This document shows positions 63,317 to 64,000 of a stretch of DNA of 64,000 nucleotides, in pieces. The notes under the pieces were generated by a model, which did not search any database, had not been told where the DNA came from, and saw only the letters and a program-made list of their open reading frames with translations. Each line of letters begins with the position of its first letter. Within the stretch, counting starts at the first letter, position 1. The stretch comes from Sphingobium indicum B90A (GTDB lineage Bacteria > Pseudomonadota > Alphaproteobacteria > Sphingomonadales > Sphingomonadaceae): NCBI RefSeq assembly GCF_000264945.2, contig NZ_CP013070.1:1178001-1242000 (forward strand). Reading direction: 5' to 3'. A program made the translations under genes and the position numbers.

Positions 63317-63430
63317 CCGTTCGTCCTGAGTAGCCGCTGAGCCTGTCGAAGCGGGAGATCGAAGGATGGGTTGCGCAAGGCCCTTCGATAAGAGGCTTCG
63401 ACACGCTCAGCCTCTACTCAGGGCGAACGG
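63317..63430. repeat. Paired inverted repeat, family B (long arms)
   Basis: Arms at about 63317-63351 and 63396-63430 are near-perfect reverse complements. Each carries GCTGAG and TGTCGAAG cores and a CCTGAGTAG insertion absent from the GIY-YIG-flanking copies. The 44-bp spacer has no ORF. It lies between mce and the mutase gene, ending 28 bases before the mutase start. Confidence 0.8.
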
Positions 63431-63458
63431 ATTTGGGTTTGAAGGTAGGTTACAGACA

Positions 63459-64000
63459 ATGACCGAGAAGCCGACGCTGGATCAGTGGGCCGCCGCCGCC
63501 GCGAAGGAGGTGAAGGGCAAGGATCTGAACTGGGAAACCCCGGAAGGGATCACCGTCAAGCCGCTCTATACGGCGGAGGACGTGACCCCAGATAAAGTTG
63601 GCGATCCGGGCCTTCCCGGTTTCGCGCCTTTCACGCGGGGCGTGCGCGCTTCCATGTATGCGGGGCGTCCCTGGACCATCCGGCAATATGCGGGCTTTTC
63701 GACCGCCGAGGAATCCAACGCCTTCTATCGCCGCAACCTGGCGGCGGGGCAGAAGGGGCTTTCCGTCGCCTTCGACCTGGCGACCCATCGCGGCTATGAC
63801 AGCGACCATCCCCGCGTCGTCGGCGACGTCGGCAAGGCGGGCGTCGCCATCGACACCATAGAGGACATGAAGATCCTGTTCGACGGCATTCCGCTCGACA
63901 AGATGTCCGTTTCCATGACGATGAACGGCGCGGTCATCCCGATCCTGGCCTTCTTCATCGTCGCGGGCGAGGAGCAGGGGGTCGAGCGCAAGCTGCTGGA
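63459..64000 (+). CDS. scpA: Methylmalonyl-CoA mutase, N-terminal part (cut by window edge)
   Basis: Coenzyme B12-dependent isomerisation of (R)-methylmalonyl-CoA to succinyl-CoA. The first 180 codons are visible. Residues match the substrate-barrel N-terminus of the large subunit: [64 protein letters not shown] and [18 protein letters not shown]. The B12-binding domain lies outside the window. Together with pccB and mce it forms the propionate branch controlled by the ScfR-like regulator. Confidence 0.95.
   Translation, partial: MTEKPTLDQWAAAAAKEVKGKDLNWETPEGITVKPLYTAEDVTPDKVGDPGLPGFAPFTRGVRASMYAGRPWTIRQYAGFSTAEESNAFYRRNLAAGQKGLSVAFDLATHRGYDSDHPRVVGDVGKAGVAIDTIEDMKILFDGIPLDKMSVSMTMNGAVIPILAFFIVAGEEQGVERKLL

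Noticed and set aside
1-64000. CRISPR array, tRNA or rRNA genes, transposase genes
   Set aside because: No regularly spaced direct repeats, no cloverleaf-like stretches in the gaps read, and no transposase or integrase protein in any frame; the repeats present are paired inverted elements.

Overview
This 64 kb window is high-GC chromosomal DNA from an alphaproteobacterium, most likely a sphingomonad (Sphingobium/Sphingomonas-like). That assignment is an inference. It rests on protein styles (C4-type 5-aminolevulinate synthase, Caulobacter/Rhizobium-like regulatory sites), a GTTC-N7-GTTC LexA box, a ROSE-type RNA thermometer and an ornithine-decarboxylase leader of the speF kind. There is no phage, plasmid, transposase, CRISPR, rRNA or tRNA. 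The content is mainly core housekeeping genes plus several families of short, paired inverted repeats between genes.

Layout. 1-2.7 kb (minus): arginine succinyltransferase pathway, an M20 hydrolase-astA-astB operon coupled by 4-base overlaps, cut by the left edge. 2.8-9.5 kb: DUF481 barrel protein, rppH, photolyase, cyclopropane-fatty-acid synthase, an SDR and purF. 9.7-14.5 kb (plus): cytochrome c maturation operon ccmC-D-E-F-G-H-I (ccmAB not here). 14.7-17.7 kb: kup potassium transporter, a small heat-shock protein with an RpoH-type promoter and ROSE leader, and an unannotated candidate small RNA with its own terminator. 17.7-25 kb: lolC-lolD, a diguanylate cyclase, dnaE. 25-30 kb: an SOS-controlled radical SAM protein, a YbjN-like secreted protein, and a coupled UDG-like/lytic transglycosylase/moaB operon.

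30-38 kb (plus): a tightly packed run of ETF-ubiquinone oxidoreductase, TPR protein, ispE, N-formylglutamate amidohydrolase, lipoprotein, nnrDE and an RNA uridine methyltransferase. 38-42 kb (minus): spermidine synthesis by the carboxyspermidine route (dehydrogenase, decarboxylase, ornithine decarboxylase), the last with a leader that can hide its ribosome binding site. 42-46 kb: membrane protein, then an ATP-dependent DNA ligase and its MBL-fold exonuclease partner. 46-53 kb: hemA, murI, plsY, dprA, topA. 53-56 kb (minus): lepB-rnc-era, interrupted between rnc and era by a GIY-YIG nuclease gene bracketed by perfect 30-bp inverted repeats. 56-59.6 kb: pgi, gor, a 2OG-Fe dioxygenase. 59.7-64 kb: propionyl-CoA to succinyl-CoA pathway (ScfR-type regulator divergent from pccB, then mce and the start of methylmalonyl-CoA mutase), with repeated TTTGCAAA operators in the divergent promoter.

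The most noteworthy items are the inverted-repeat-bounded GIY-YIG cassette (related repeats without the gene occur elsewhere in the window), the hidden small RNA upstream of hsp20, the doubly heat-controlled hsp20, the LexA box in front of the radical SAM gene, and the M20 hydrolase that may stand in for AstE. All family assignments come from reading the sequence by eye; no database search was run.
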